A program made the position numbers and the translations under genes. Below, one piece after another: positions 32,184 through 41,279 of a stretch of 64,000 nucleotides of DNA. This DNA is from Streptomyces sp. CBMA152 (GTDB taxonomy: Bacteria > Actinomycetota > Actinomycetes > Streptomycetales > Streptomycetaceae): assembly GCF_014596475.1 (NCBI RefSeq), contig NZ_MECJ01000039.1, positions 62,001 to 126,000 of the forward strand, read 5' to 3'. The stretch's first letter is position 1, and each line of letters begins with the position of its first letter. The notes beneath the pieces were generated by a model that was not told the DNA's origin, made no database searches, and was given only the letters and a program-made list of their open reading frames with translations.

Positions 32184-34577
32184 ATGGCCACCACTGGTAC
32201 TCCCACCAACATCACCCAGGGCTCCAAGACCAAGGGCGGCATCGGCGAGTCGACGCTGCGGCCCGACGGCACCCTCAAGGTCACCGGTGAGTTCGCGTAC
32301 TCCTCGGACATGTGGCACGAGGACATGCTCTGGGGCCAGACCCTGCGCTCCACGGTCGCCCACGCCGAGATCAAGTCGATCGACATCTCCGAGGCCGTCG
32401 CGATGCCCGGCGTCTACGCCGTGCTGACCTACGACGACCTGCCGACCGACGTGAAGAACTACGGCCTGGAGATCCAGGACACCCCGGTCCTCGCGCACGG
32501 CAAGGTACGCCACCACGGCGAGCCGGTGGCGCTGGTCGCCGCCGACCACCCGGAGACCGCGCGCCGCGCCGCCGCCAAGATCAAGGTCGAGTACGTCGAG
32601 CTGCCGGTCATCACGGACGAGGCGTCCGCGACCGCCCCCGACGCGATCCTGGTCCACGAGGGCCGCGACGACCACCACATCGGCCACGTGCCGCACCCGA
32701 ACATCGTGCACCGCCAGCCGATCGTGCGCGGCAACGCCGACGAGGCCGCCAAGCGCGCCGACGTCATCGTCAAGGGCGAGTACACCTTCGGCATGCAGGA
32801 CCAGGCCTTCCTCGGCCCGGAGTCCGGCCTCGCCGTGCCGTCCGAGGACGGCGGCGTCGAGCTGTACGTGGCCACCCAGTGGCTGCACTCGGACCTCAAG
32901 CAGATCGCCCCCGTCCTCGGCCTGCCCGAGGAGAAGGTGCGCATGACGCTCTCCGGCGTCGGCGGTGCCTTCGGCGGCCGCGAGGACATCTCGATGCAGA
33001 TCCACGCCTGCCTGCTGGCGCTGCGCACCGGCAAGCCGGTCAAGATCGTCTACAACCGGTTCGAGTCGTTCTTCGGCCATGTGCACCGCCACCCGGCGAA
33101 GCTCTACTACGAGCACGGCGCCACCAAGGACGGCAAGCTCACGCACATGAAGTGCAAGATCGTCCTGGACGGCGGCGCCTACGCGTCGGCCTCCCCGGCG
33201 GTCGTCGGCAACGCCTCGTCCCTCTCCGTCGGCCCGTACGTCATCGACGACGTCGACATCGAGGCGATCGCGCTCTACTCGAACAACCCGCCCTGCGGCG
33301 CCATGCGCGGCTTCGGTGCGGTCCAGGCGTGCTTCGCCTACGAGGCGCAGATGGACAAGCTGGCGGCGAAGCTGGGCATCGACCCGGTCGAGTTCCGGCA
33401 GATGAACGCGATGGAGCAGGGCACGATCATGCCGACCGGCCAGCCGGTCGACTCCCCGGCCCCGGTCGCCGAACTGCTGCGCCGCATCAAGGCCCGCCCG
33501 CTGCCGCCCGAGCAGCAGTGGGTGACGGCCGGCGAGGCGGCGGACGTCCGCGCGCTGCCGGGCGGCCTCTCCAACACCACGCACGGCGAAGGTGTCGTAC
33601 GGGGTGTGGGCTACGCGGTCGGCATCAAGAACGTCGGCTTCTCCGAGGGCTTCGACGACTACTCCACCGCCAAGGTGCGCATGGAGGTCATCAACGGCGA
33701 GCCGGTCGCGACCGTGCACACCGCGATGGCGGAGGTCGGCCAGGGCGGAGTCACCGTCCACGCGCAGATCGCCCGCACCGAGCTCGGCGTCACCCAGGTG
33801 ACCATCCACCCGGCCGACACCCAGGTCGGCTCGGCCGGTTCCACCTCGGCCTCGCGCCAGACGTACGTCACCGGCGGCGCGGTCAAGAACACCTGCGAGA
33901 ACGTGCGCGAGGCGGTCCTGGAGATCGGCCGGCGCAAGTTCGGCTCGTACCACCCGGCCTGGGCGACGGCCGAACTCCTCCTGGAGGGCGGCAAGGTCGT
34001 CACCGACGGCGGCGAGGTCCTCGCGGACATCGTGGACGTCCTGGAGGACGAGGCGGTCGAGCTGGAGCTGGAGTGGCGCCACCGGCCCACCGAGGCGTTC
34101 GACCTGCGCACCGGCCAGGGCAACGGCCATGTCCAGTACTCGTTCGCCGCGCACCGCGCGGTCGTCGAGGTGGACACCGAGCTCGGCCTCGTCAAGGTCG
34201 TCGAGCTCTCGGTCGCCCAGGACGTCGGCAAGGCGCTCAACCCGCTGTCCGTCGTCGGCCAGATCCAGGGTGGCACCACCCAGGGCCTGGGCGTGGCGGT
34301 CATGGAGGAGATCATCGTCGACCCGAAGACCGCGAAGGTGCGCAACCCCTCCTTCACGGACTACCTCATCCCCACCATCCTCGACACCCCGACCATCCCG
34401 GTCGACGTGCTCGAACTCGCCGACGAGCACGCCCCGTACGGGCTGCGCGGCATCGGTGAGGCCCCGACCCTCTCGTCCACCCCGGCCGTCCTCGCGGCGA
34501 TCCGGAACGCGACGGGTCTGGAGCTGAACAGGACTCCCGTACGCCCCGAGCACCTGACGGGCACCGAGTCGTCCTGA
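32184..34577 (+). CDS. Xanthine dehydrogenase, molybdopterin-binding subunit
   Basis: 797 residues, full length. Features of the large subunit: the GAFGGRED glycine loop near 263, RGFGAVQACFAYEAQMD near 374, AMAEVGQGGVTVHAQIART near 516, and the catalytic glutamate in RGIGEAPTL (Glu759). The enzyme hydroxylates hypoxanthine/xanthine with water-derived oxygen. Subunit split into three genes is typical of bacterial enzymes. Downstream genes supply a purine permease and the XdhC maturation factor, and an upstream divergent PucR gene points to induction by purines. Confidence 0.92.
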   Translation: MATTGTPTNITQGSKTKGGIGESTLRPDGTLKVTGEFAYSSDMWHEDMLWGQTLRSTVAHAEIKSIDISEAVAMPGVYAVLTYDDLPTDVKNYGLEIQDTPVLAHGKVRHHGEPVALVAADHPETARRAAAKIKVEYVELPVITDEASATAPDAILVHEGRDDHHIGHVPHPNIVHRQPIVRGNADEAAKRADVIVKGEYTFGMQDQAFLGPESGLAVPSEDGGVELYVATQWLHSDLKQIAPVLGLPEEKVRMTLSGVGGAFGGREDISMQIHACLLALRTGKPVKIVYNRFESFFGHVHRHPAKLYYEHGATKDGKLTHMKCKIVLDGGAYASASPAVVGNASSLSVGPYVIDDVDIEAIALYSNNPPCGAMRGFGAVQACFAYEAQMDKLAAKLGIDPVEFRQMNAMEQGTIMPTGQPVDSPAPVAELLRRIKARPLPPEQQWVTAGEAADVRALPGGLSNTTHGEGVVRGVGYAVGIKNVGFSEGFDDYSTAKVRMEVINGEPVATVHTAMAEVGQGGVTVHAQIARTELGVTQVTIHPADTQVGSAGSTSASRQTYVTGGAVKNTCENVREAVLEIGRRKFGSYHPAWATAELLLEGGKVVTDGGEVLADIVDVLEDEAVELELEWRHRPTEAFDLRTGQGNGHVQYSFAAHRAVVEVDTELGLVKVVELSVAQDVGKALNPLSVVGQIQGGTTQGLGVAVMEEIIVDPKTAKVRNPSFTDYLIPTILDTPTIPVDVLELADEHAPYGLRGIGEAPTLSSTPAVLAAIRNATGLELNRTPVRPEHLTGTESS

Positions 34578-34906
34578 CCCCCCGAACCCTCCGGGCGGTG
34601 CGTGCTCACCAGGAACGTCACACTTCCCCGACCGCCCGCGCCGCCCGGAGTACAGGAGTACCGCACCGCTCGCGGTCCTTCGCACCACCAGCACCACCCG
34701 TACAGAGCACCACCACCAGCACCACCGCTTCTGAGCCGCACTGCGGTACCGGGCAGGAACCGGTACCCCGGCAGTCCGCGGAAACGTTCGTCTCGGGCCG
34801 TCCCCCGGGTCGTGCAGCCCACGCACCATCCCAAATCCCGCAGCTTGTCTGACTGAGATCCCCAAGTCTTATGCGGGTGCCCCTTTGAACCTTGGGAGTA
34901 GGCACC
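34578..34906. other. Leader region before the purine permease gene
   Basis: A 329-bp gap with no convincing gene. It includes imperfect CACCACCAG-type trinucleotide repeats (about 34683-34730) and GGTACCGGGCAGGAACCGGTACC-like symmetry, written here as GGTACC arms at 34744 and near 34764. A TTGTCT followed after 16 bp by TCTTAT (34847-34874) could be the permease promoter. Frames of about 84 codons cross the repeat but are low in complexity, so I leave them out. I see no purine riboswitch core. Confidence 0.35.
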
Positions 34907-36364
34907 ATGACCCAGCAGTCCCTGGAGCCGAAGACGACCGCCGAGGACGCGGGCTCCGGCTCGCTCGTCCCCGCCGGCAGATCTTGGCTCGACCGGTACT
35001 TCCACATAACGGACCGAGGATCGTCGGTCGCGCAGGAGGTGCGCGGCGGCATCACCACCTTCATGGCGATGTGCTACATCCTCCTGCTCAACCCGCTGAT
35101 CCTGTCGACGCCCGACGTCGACAAGCACACGCTGGGCCATGCGGGCCTGGTGACCGCCACCGCGCTCGCGGCCGCGGTCAGCACTCTGCTGATGGGCTTC
35201 ATCGGCAAGGTCCCGCTCGCACTCGCCGCCGGACTGAACGTCTCCGCGGCCCTGACCACCCAGGTGGTCCCCAACATGACCTGGCCGCAGGCCATGGGCA
35301 TGTGCGTCATGTACGGCGTGGTCATCATGCTGCTGGTCGTCACCGGCCTCCGCGAGATGATCATGAACGCCATCCCGCTGCCGCTCAAGCACGCGATCAC
35401 CATGGGCATCGGCATGTTCGTCGCCCTGCTCGGCCTGGTGAAGGCCGGGTTCGTGGGGCGCGGCAAGGGCGGGCCCGTCACCCTCGGCGCCACGGGCGAA
35501 CTGGTCGGCTGGCCGGTCCTCTTCTTCGCGGTGACCCTGCTCCTGATCTTCGCCCTCCAGTCGCGCAACGTTCCCGGCGCGATCCTGATCGGCATCGTGA
35601 CCGGCACGGTCCTCTCGCTCGTCGTCACCAAGGTCGGCGGTCTGACCGACAAGGACTGGGGCGGAGCCGCCCCCGGTCTGAGCGGCAGCGCGGTCTCCAA
35701 GCCCGACTTCGGACTCTTCGGCCATGTGGAGTTCGGCGGCTGGGGACAGATCGGCGCGATCAGCGTCGGCATGATCGTCTTCACCCTGGTGCTGGCCGGC
35801 TTCTTCGACGCGATGGCCACCATCATCGGCGTCGGCCAGGAGGCCAAGCTCGCCGACGACAAGGGCCGGATGCCGGGCCTGTCCAAGGCGCTGTTCATCG
35901 ACGGCGCGGGCGGCGCGATCGGCGGTGTCTCCGGTGCCTCCGGCCAGACCGTCTTCATCGAGTCCGCGACCGGCGCCGGTGAGGGCGCCCGTACCGGCCT
36001 CTCGTCGGTCGTCACCGGTCTGTTCTTCGCGGCCTGTCTCTTCTTCACCCCGCTCACCCAGCTGGTTCCGGCCCAGGTGGCCGCCGCCGCGCTGGTCGTG
36101 ATCGGCTCGATGATGATGAGCGCCGCCAGGCACGTGGACTGGAACGACCGCGCGGTGTCGATCCCGGTGTTCCTCACCGTGGTCCTGATGCCGTTCACGT
36201 ACAACATCACGGCCGGTGTCGGCGCGGGCGTCATCGCCTACACCGTCATCAAGGCGTCCCAGGGCAAGTGGCGGGAGATCGGCGGGTTCATGTGGGCCCT
36301 GTCGGGCATTTTCCTCGTCTACTTCGCGCTGAGTCCCATTGAGAGCTGGCTGGGCGTCAAGTAG
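34907..36364 (+). CDS. NCS2-family purine permease (AzgA-like)
   Basis: 485 residues, about 13 membrane segments. Motifs of the AzgA/COG2252 branch: EVRGGITTFMAMCYILLLNP at about 50-69, AGLNVSAALTTQVV, and the substrate-binding GFFDAMATIIGVG and SGASGQTVFIESATGAGEGA regions. It should import hypoxanthine, guanine or adenine with protons, feeding the xanthine dehydrogenase encoded upstream. ATG chosen 8 bases after GGGAG. It is followed 58 bp later by the XdhC gene. Confidence 0.9.
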   Translation: MTQQSLEPKTTAEDAGSGSLVPAGRSWLDRYFHITDRGSSVAQEVRGGITTFMAMCYILLLNPLILSTPDVDKHTLGHAGLVTATALAAAVSTLLMGFIGKVPLALAAGLNVSAALTTQVVPNMTWPQAMGMCVMYGVVIMLLVVTGLREMIMNAIPLPLKHAITMGIGMFVALLGLVKAGFVGRGKGGPVTLGATGELVGWPVLFFAVTLLLIFALQSRNVPGAILIGIVTGTVLSLVVTKVGGLTDKDWGGAAPGLSGSAVSKPDFGLFGHVEFGGWGQIGAISVGMIVFTLVLAGFFDAMATIIGVGQEAKLADDKGRMPGLSKALFIDGAGGAIGGVSGASGQTVFIESATGAGEGARTGLSSVVTGLFFAACLFFTPLTQLVPAQVAAAALVVIGSMMMSAARHVDWNDRAVSIPVFLTVVLMPFTYNITAGVGAGVIAYTVIKASQGKWREIGGFMWALSGIFLVYFALSPIESWLGVK

Positions 36365-36422
36365 GTCACCATCGGGCGTACGACCGACGCCCTCCACTGA
36401 TCCGTTCCGTAAGGAGACCGAC

Positions 36423-37574
36423 ATGCTGGACATCGCCGAAGAGCTCAACCGGTGGGTCGAGCAGGGCCGTGACTTCGCCGTCGCCACCGTGGTGGCCGTC
36501 GGCGGCAGCGCGCCCCGCCAGCCGGGTGCGGCGCTCGCCGTCGACGGCGAGGGCACGGCGATCGGCTCGGTCTCGGGCGGATGTGTGGAGGGCGCGGTGT
36601 ACGAGCTGTGCCAGCAGGCGCTGGCGGACGGCGAGCCCGTACTGGAACGTTTCGGCTACAGCGACGAGGACGCCTTCGCGGTCGGCCTGACCTGCGGCGG
36701 CATCATCGACATCCTGGTCACGCCGGTACCCGCCGACTCCCCGTCGCGGGCCGTGTTCGCCACCGCGCTGGCCCTCGCCTCGCGCGACGAGGCAGCGGCG
36801 CTTGCCCGCATCACCGAGGGCCCGTCCGACCTGGTCGGCCGCCCGCTCCTGGTCCGCCCCGACGGTACGTACGAGGGCGCCCTCGGCGGCCACCCCGAGC
36901 TCGACCGGGCGGTGGCGCAGGAGGCCGGGGCGATGCTGGACGCGGGCCGCACGGGCACGCTGACGCTGGGCGCGGACGGCCGCCTGTGCGGCCAACCGCT
37001 CACGGTCCTGGTCGAGTCGAGCGTCCCGCCGCCCCGGATGATCGTCTTCGGCGCGATCGACTTCGCGTCGGCGCTGGTGCGGGTGGGCAAGTTCCTCGGC
37101 TACCGCGTCACGGTGTGCGACGCGCGGCCCGTGTTCGCCACACCGGTCCGCTTCCCGGAGGCGGACGAGATCGTGGTGGAGTGGCCGCACAAGTACTTGG
37201 CGTCGACGGAGGTGGACGCGCGCACGGTGCTGTGCGTCCTGACCCACGACGCGAAATTCGACGTCCCGCTCCTTGAGGCGGCGCTGCGGCTGCCGGTCGC
37301 GTACGTCGGCGCGATGGGTTCGCGCCGCACCCACGAGGACCGCAACGCGCGCCTGCGCGAGGTCGGCGTGACGGAGCTGGAACTGGCCCGCCTCCGTTCC
37401 CCGATCGGCCTCGACCTCGGCGCCCGTACGCCGGAGGAGACGGCGTTGTCGATCGCGGCGGAGATCGTGGCGAACCGCCGCGGCGGTAGTGGGGTGTCGC
37501 TCACGGGTGCGCACACCCCGATCCACCACGAGGGTTCCGAGGGGCCGGTGGGGCGGATAGGTTCGGTGGCGTAG
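36423..37574 (+). CDS. XdhC/CoxI-family molybdenum hydroxylase maturation factor
   Basis: 383 residues. N-terminal XdhC domain (ATVVAVGGSAPRQPGAALAV, SGGCVEGAVYE, GLTCGGIIDILVTPV) and a C-terminal Rossmann domain (PPRMIVFGAIDFASALVRVGKFLGYRV, YVGAMGSRRTHEDR). XdhC binds the molybdenum cofactor, helps its sulfuration and delivers it to xanthine dehydrogenase; here it completes the purine catabolism block. AAGGAG is six bases before the ATG. The glycine pattern at the Rossmann start is GAIDFA rather than GxGxxG. Confidence 0.9.
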   Translation: MLDIAEELNRWVEQGRDFAVATVVAVGGSAPRQPGAALAVDGEGTAIGSVSGGCVEGAVYELCQQALADGEPVLERFGYSDEDAFAVGLTCGGIIDILVTPVPADSPSRAVFATALALASRDEAAALARITEGPSDLVGRPLLVRPDGTYEGALGGHPELDRAVAQEAGAMLDAGRTGTLTLGADGRLCGQPLTVLVESSVPPPRMIVFGAIDFASALVRVGKFLGYRVTVCDARPVFATPVRFPEADEIVVEWPHKYLASTEVDARTVLCVLTHDAKFDVPLLEAALRLPVAYVGAMGSRRTHEDRNARLREVGVTELELARLRSPIGLDLGARTPEETALSIAAEIVANRRGGSGVSLTGAHTPIHHEGSEGPVGRIGSVA

Positions 37575-37575
37575 C

Positions 37576-37604
37576 TCTCCCCACCCCACCCTTTCCCGAA
37601 AGCC
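37576..37604. repeat. Fragment of the repeat found at 4717
   Basis: CTCTCCCCACCCCACCCTTT followed by CCCGAAAGCC matches the pyrimidine-rich end of the element inserted in the antiporter-like gene (4719-4746) with one or two changes. It lies directly after the XdhC stop codon, in the gap to the convergent TrmO-like gene, and may serve as a shared terminator. Confidence 0.65.
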
Positions 37605-37622
37605 TCCGGTCCGCAGTCGACT

Positions 37623-38090
37623 TCAGTCATCTTCCGGCGGAGTGTCCGACGTGGTCGAATAAGGCTTGATGTCGAGCACCGGCGTGCCATCGACCAGGTC
37701 GACCCCGTCGAAGTACAGGACGTTCTCCTTCACGTCCCGGATCCGGACCAGACTCAGCCCGATCCGGTTGTGCCGATTGGGCGTACGCGTGGCGTACACA
37801 CCGGTCGTGCGTCCGCTCTTCTCCCACCCCCGGGGCACCACCCGCAGCGGAGTGGTCTCCTCCTCCGTCTGGTCGTGCAGCCAGGTCAGCAGCCAGACGT
37901 ACCAGCCCGGCGCGAGCCCGTCGAGGCCCGGGGCGTACGGCTCGAAGAGCACGACACGGCCCTGGTCCTCGTACGCCAACGTCGCCTGCGGAGGCGCCTG
38001 TTGGGGCTTGGCGTACTCGGTCACGACGTACCCGATCGGCGTCATCGGCACGACCGCGTCGGCGGTGGGACGGGCGGGCTGTTGGGACAC
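37623..38090 (-). CDS. trmO: TrmO-like tRNA N6-methyltransferase (TsaA/UPF0066 domain)
   Basis: 155 residues. TrmO motifs: TPIGYVVTEY at the N-terminus, GLAPGWYVWLLTWLHDQ in the middle, TRTPNRHNRIGLSLVRI and the C-terminal DLVDGTPVLDIKPY. TrmO uses S-adenosylmethionine to methylate t6A at position 37 of tRNA-Thr. The usual C-terminal extension of E. coli TrmO is missing, as in many actinobacterial homologues. Start: GTG at 38090, seven bases after GAGGAG; the GTG just before it (38093) is also possible. It is convergent with the XdhC gene. Confidence 0.75.
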   Translation of the reverse strand: MSQQPARPTADAVVPMTPIGYVVTEYAKPQQAPPQATLAYEDQGRVVLFEPYAPGLDGLAPGWYVWLLTWLHDQTEEETTPLRVVPRGWEKSGRTTGVYATRTPNRHNRIGLSLVRIRDVKENVLYFDGVDLVDGTPVLDIKPYSTTSDTPPEDD

Positions 38091-38190
38091 CACGTATCTC
38101 CTCACACTCCGGAACCAGGACACCCCATGCTGACCCGGCGCGGGCTGAGTGAAACGCGCCGGTTGTGCGCGAAAGTTGAGGGACAGATGC

Positions 38191-38219
38191 CTGACAATCA
38201 ATAACGCTGACAATATAGT
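38191..38219 (+). promoter_or_regulatory. Promoter of the first biosynthetic operon, with direct repeats
   Basis: CTGACA (38191-38196), a 17-bp spacer and TATAGT (38214-38219) form a strong-looking promoter about 75 bp before the KASIII-like gene. CTGACAAT occurs twice, 16 bp apart (38191 and 38207), over the -35 and just before the -10, so a repressor or activator could read the repeats. The 5' leader (about 38226-38294) is GC-rich with a GAGGAGG ribosome site. Confidence 0.55.
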
Positions 38220-38294
38220 GGGCAGCCGGGAGGGACGGCCCGCGTCGTCCGGGAGTGCGGCCCGAACCGTCGGGCCGGTACGAGGAGGCAGCCC

Positions 38295-39335
38295 GTGAGA
38301 CTGAGTCCGCCGTTACCCGAACCACCGGGCATAGCCGCTGCCGTGCTCTGGCTGCCGTCCCGGCGTCTCGACTGCGATGAGGCGGTGGCGGCCGGCCGGC
38401 TCGACCAGGAGACCGCGGACCGGCTCGGCTATCGCGCGCTCAGCGAGAGCCCCGACCGCGCGGCCCCCGAAATGGCCGTCCTCGCCGCCCAGAAGGCGCT
38501 CGCCGACGCGGGCTGGTCCGGTGACGACCTCGGCCTGGTCGTCCACTCCTGGATCTACCACCAGGGCCATGACTTCTGGTCCGCGCCCCACTACGTGGCC
38601 CACGGCGTCGGCGCCCGGCACGCGACCCCGCTCGGGGTGCACCAGACCTCCAACGGCGGCGTCGCGGCCCTCGAAGTGGCCGCCGCCCGACTCGCGTTGG
38701 ACCCGACGGTGAACCGCTGCCTGGTGACCACCGCCGACCGTTTCGTGGAGCCCGGCTTCGACCGCTGGTTCGGCGACATCGACGTGGCGTACGGGGACGC
38801 GGCGACCGCGCTGCTCCTCGACCGCGAGGCGGGCCCGTACCGGCTGCTCGCGATCTCGTCCGTCAGCGTCCCCGAGTACGAGACCCTCTACCGGGGCGGC
38901 GACGCCTTCACCCCCGCGCCCCGCACCGCGTACGACACCATCAGCGCCCGGCGCACCAAGCTGTTCTTCCGGGCGGCGGGCGGCTGGCCCAAGTTCGTGG
39001 CCGTACTGCGCCGCTCGGTCCAGCGCGTGGTGCTCGACGCCATCGCCGACGCCGGACTCACCCCGGCCGACCCCCGGCTGCGCTGTCTGGTCCTGCCCCG
39101 GCTCAGCACGGGCGCGCTCACCCAGTTCTACGAGCCGTCCGTACGTGAACTCGCCCTGCCCCACACCGAGATCCTCGACCTCGGCCGCGACACCGGGCAC
39201 CTCGGTGCCGGGGACCCCGTGGCCAACCTCGCGACCCTCCAGGCCGACGACCGGCTCGCGCCGGGCGAGGTGGCGCTGTTCCTGAGCGCGGGAAACGGCT
39301 TCACCTGGTCGTGTGTCGCGATAGCCCATGAGTAG
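38295..39335 (+). CDS. KASIII-like acyltransferase, Ser119 variant
   Basis: 346 residues, thiolase fold of ketoacyl-ACP synthase III type (GVHQTSNGGVAALEVAA, VAYGDAATALLLDRE, DTGHLGAGDPVANLATL). The nucleophile position has Ser119 (HQTSNGG) where its paralogue at 43099-44139 has Cys119 (QQMCNGG). Both proteins are 346 residues and begin MRLSPPL. A Ser nucleophile is known in the daunorubicin starter enzyme DpsC. It probably transfers or condenses a carrier-bound acyl or aminoacyl group; HQAN-like residues of chain-elongating KASIII are not seen (LPRLSTG instead), so acyl transfer is more likely than decarboxylative condensation. First gene of the plus-strand operon. Confidence 0.85.
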   Translation: MRLSPPLPEPPGIAAAVLWLPSRRLDCDEAVAAGRLDQETADRLGYRALSESPDRAAPEMAVLAAQKALADAGWSGDDLGLVVHSWIYHQGHDFWSAPHYVAHGVGARHATPLGVHQTSNGGVAALEVAAARLALDPTVNRCLVTTADRFVEPGFDRWFGDIDVAYGDAATALLLDREAGPYRLLAISSVSVPEYETLYRGGDAFTPAPRTAYDTISARRTKLFFRAAGGWPKFVAVLRRSVQRVVLDAIADAGLTPADPRLRCLVLPRLSTGALTQFYEPSVRELALPHTEILDLGRDTGHLGAGDPVANLATLQADDRLAPGEVALFLSAGNGFTWSCVAIAHE

Positions 39336-39420
39336 GACGGGCCGCGTCACACCTGCCGCCCGGGGCACGTCTTTTCCGTACGAATGTCCGTCACGTTGAA
39401 ACAGCGAGAGGTGCAGGCGA

Positions 39421-40422
39421 GTGACGATGCGCAACGAGGTCCTGGTCATCGGTGCCGGTGTGGCCGGGCTGACCACGGCGGTATGTCTGGCGGAGCGGGG
39501 TTACACGGTCCGGGTGGTCGCCGAGCGCCCGCCCCGCCGGACGACCTCGGCGGTGGCCGGGGCGATCATCGGCGGCCCGGCGATCGCCGACGAGACCGAG
39601 GCGGAGGCCAAGTTCGCGCCCACCGCGATCACCCGGCCGTGGCACCAGGCGAGCCTGGCCGAGTTCACCGCGCTGGCCAAGCAGCCGGACAGCGGCGTCC
39701 ATCTGACCCGGGGCCGACTGGTCAACCGGCAGGCCGACGGCGGCCATGACTGGGCCGCCCATCTGCCCGGCTACGAGCCGTGCGGCGCCGAGGAGAGCGG
39801 CGGTTTCGCGGTGGCGTTCCGGGTCGATCTGCCGACCGTCGACATGCCCGTCTATCTGGAGTACCTGGCCGGTCGCGTCACCGCCACCGGTGGCACCGTC
39901 GAGGTGGGCGAGGTGGCCTCCCTTGAGGCGGCGGCCGCCGAGTCGCCGCTCGTCGTCAACTGCACCGGCGTCGGGGCGCGCGCGCTCGCGGGCGACCCGA
40001 AGGTGTTCCCGGTGCGCGGGCAGCACGTGATCGTGGAGAACCCGGGCATCGAAGAGTTCTTCTTCGAGCAGAACCCCGGCCCGAACTCGACGAGTTACTT
40101 CCCGCACGGCCGCCGTCTGGTGTGCGGCGGCACCGCCGAGCGCGAGGTGTGGAGCATGGACCCGGACCCGGCGCAGACCGAGGAGATCCTGGCCCGCTGC
40201 ATCGCGGTCGAGCCCCGGATCGCCGGGGCCGCGATCACGGGCGTGGAGGTCGGCCTGCGCGCCTCCCGCCCGCAGACCCGCCTCGAAGTGGAGCAGATCG
40301 GGTCCGCCCGGGTGATCCACAACTACGGCCACGGCGGTATCGCGGTCGGCCTGTCCTGGGGCTGCGCCCAGGACGTGCTCCGCCTCGCGGTCGGCGGTGC
40401 CACCGCCGAAGTCGTCTCATGA
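39421..40422 (+). CDS. D-amino-acid-oxidase-like FAD enzyme
   Basis: 333 residues. N-terminal Rossmann loop VLVIGAGVAGLTTAVCLAERG and a C-terminal FAD site IHNYGHGGIAVGLSWGCAQD, a signature of D-amino-acid/glycine oxidases. It would oxidise an amine next to a carboxyl or thioester carbonyl to an imine. Because it is translationally coupled (ATGA) to an amino acid:carrier-protein ligase and its carrier protein, I infer that its substrate may be the carrier-bound amino acid or the free precursor. Start: GTG 39421 or the ATG two codons later; the ribosome site AGG fits both poorly. Confidence 0.82.
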   Translation: MTMRNEVLVIGAGVAGLTTAVCLAERGYTVRVVAERPPRRTTSAVAGAIIGGPAIADETEAEAKFAPTAITRPWHQASLAEFTALAKQPDSGVHLTRGRLVNRQADGGHDWAAHLPGYEPCGAEESGGFAVAFRVDLPTVDMPVYLEYLAGRVTATGGTVEVGEVASLEAAAAESPLVVNCTGVGARALAGDPKVFPVRGQHVIVENPGIEEFFFEQNPGPNSTSYFPHGRRLVCGGTAEREVWSMDPDPAQTEEILARCIAVEPRIAGAAITGVEVGLRASRPQTRLEVEQIGSARVIHNYGHGGIAVGLSWGCAQDVLRLAVGGATAEVVS

Positions 40423-41279
40423 CGGCGCCCCCGCCGGACGGCCCCGGCCTTGCGGCCCTGTCGCCCGGCGCCACCGTCCTGCTGCAACGGCTCGACGCGC
40501 TCTTCGAGGGCTGGGGGACCGGCGGCGGCGCCTTACCCATGATCATGCCCCCGCTGCTGCCGGTCGCCTCGCTGGCCAAGCTCGACGTGTACGACAACTT
40601 CCCGCACCAGGCGCTGGTGGTCAGCACCCTCGACCTGACGCAACATCAACAAGGCGTCGAGCACGAGGAGTTCGACGGGCAGGTCCTCGAACCCGCCCGC
40701 TTCGGGCTCCCCTCGGCGGCCTGTTTCGCCGTCTACCTCCACCACGAGGGACGCGCCCTCGACGACGGTACGACGGTGACGGTCCTCGGCCGCTGCTTCC
40801 GGCGCGAGGAGCACTACGACGGGCTGCGGCGCCTCCTCGGGTTCCATATGCGCGAGGTCGTGGCGCTCGGCTCGCACGAGTTCACCCAGGAGCATCTGCG
40901 CCGGTTCGAGGAGCGCATCCTGGCGCTCGCGGCGACCCTCGGTCTCGCGATGCGCAAGGAGGCGGCGACCGACCCGTTCTACGACCGGGGCGGCCAGCGG
41001 GCGCTGCTGCAGAAACTCGCACCCGTCAAGCACGAGTTCATCGTCGACGACCTGGCCATCGCCTCCGTCAACGTCCACCGCAACTTCTTCGGCGAGCGCT
41101 GCGGCATCACCCTCGCCGACACCGGCAAGGCCGTCCACACCAGCTGTGCGGCCTTCGGCCTGGAGCGCTGGCTGTCGGTGCTGCACACGAAGTACGGGAG
41201 CTGGGAGGCGGCGACGGTGGCCGTGGAGAAGGCGGCCCTTGAACAGGCGCCCGTGGCGTTCGACGGGGCGGAGCGGTGA
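40419..41279 (+). CDS. Amino acid:[carrier protein] ligase (class II aaRS-like)
   Basis: 286 residues. It has the catalytic core of an atypical seryl-tRNA synthetase without the tRNA-binding arm: MIMPPLLPVASLAKLDVYDNF, motif-2-like VLGRCFRREEHYDGLRRLLG and motif-3-like HTSCAAFGLERWLSVL. Cys126, Glu146 and the Cys of HTSC match the zinc ligands of the Bradyrhizobium-type ligases that load glycine or alanine on a carrier protein instead of tRNA. The next gene encodes that kind of carrier (GTGA overlap). The amino acid used here cannot be read by eye. Confidence 0.85.
   Translation: MTAPPPDGPGLAALSPGATVLLQRLDALFEGWGTGGGALPMIMPPLLPVASLAKLDVYDNFPHQALVVSTLDLTQHQQGVEHEEFDGQVLEPARFGLPSAACFAVYLHHEGRALDDGTTVTVLGRCFRREEHYDGLRRLLGFHMREVVALGSHEFTQEHLRRFEERILALAATLGLAMRKEAATDPFYDRGGQRALLQKLAPVKHEFIVDDLAIASVNVHRNFFGERCGITLADTGKAVHTSCAAFGLERWLSVLHTKYGSWEAATVAVEKAALEQAPVAFDGAER

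Noticed and set aside
34598..34856. Two overlapping frames of about 84 codons before the permease gene
   Set aside because: Encoded mostly by CACCACCAG-type trinucleotide repeats, no ribosome site, no family features.
34361..36556. 731-codon antisense frame over the purine permease gene
   Set aside because: Acidic/His-rich low-information translation opposite a clear membrane transporter.
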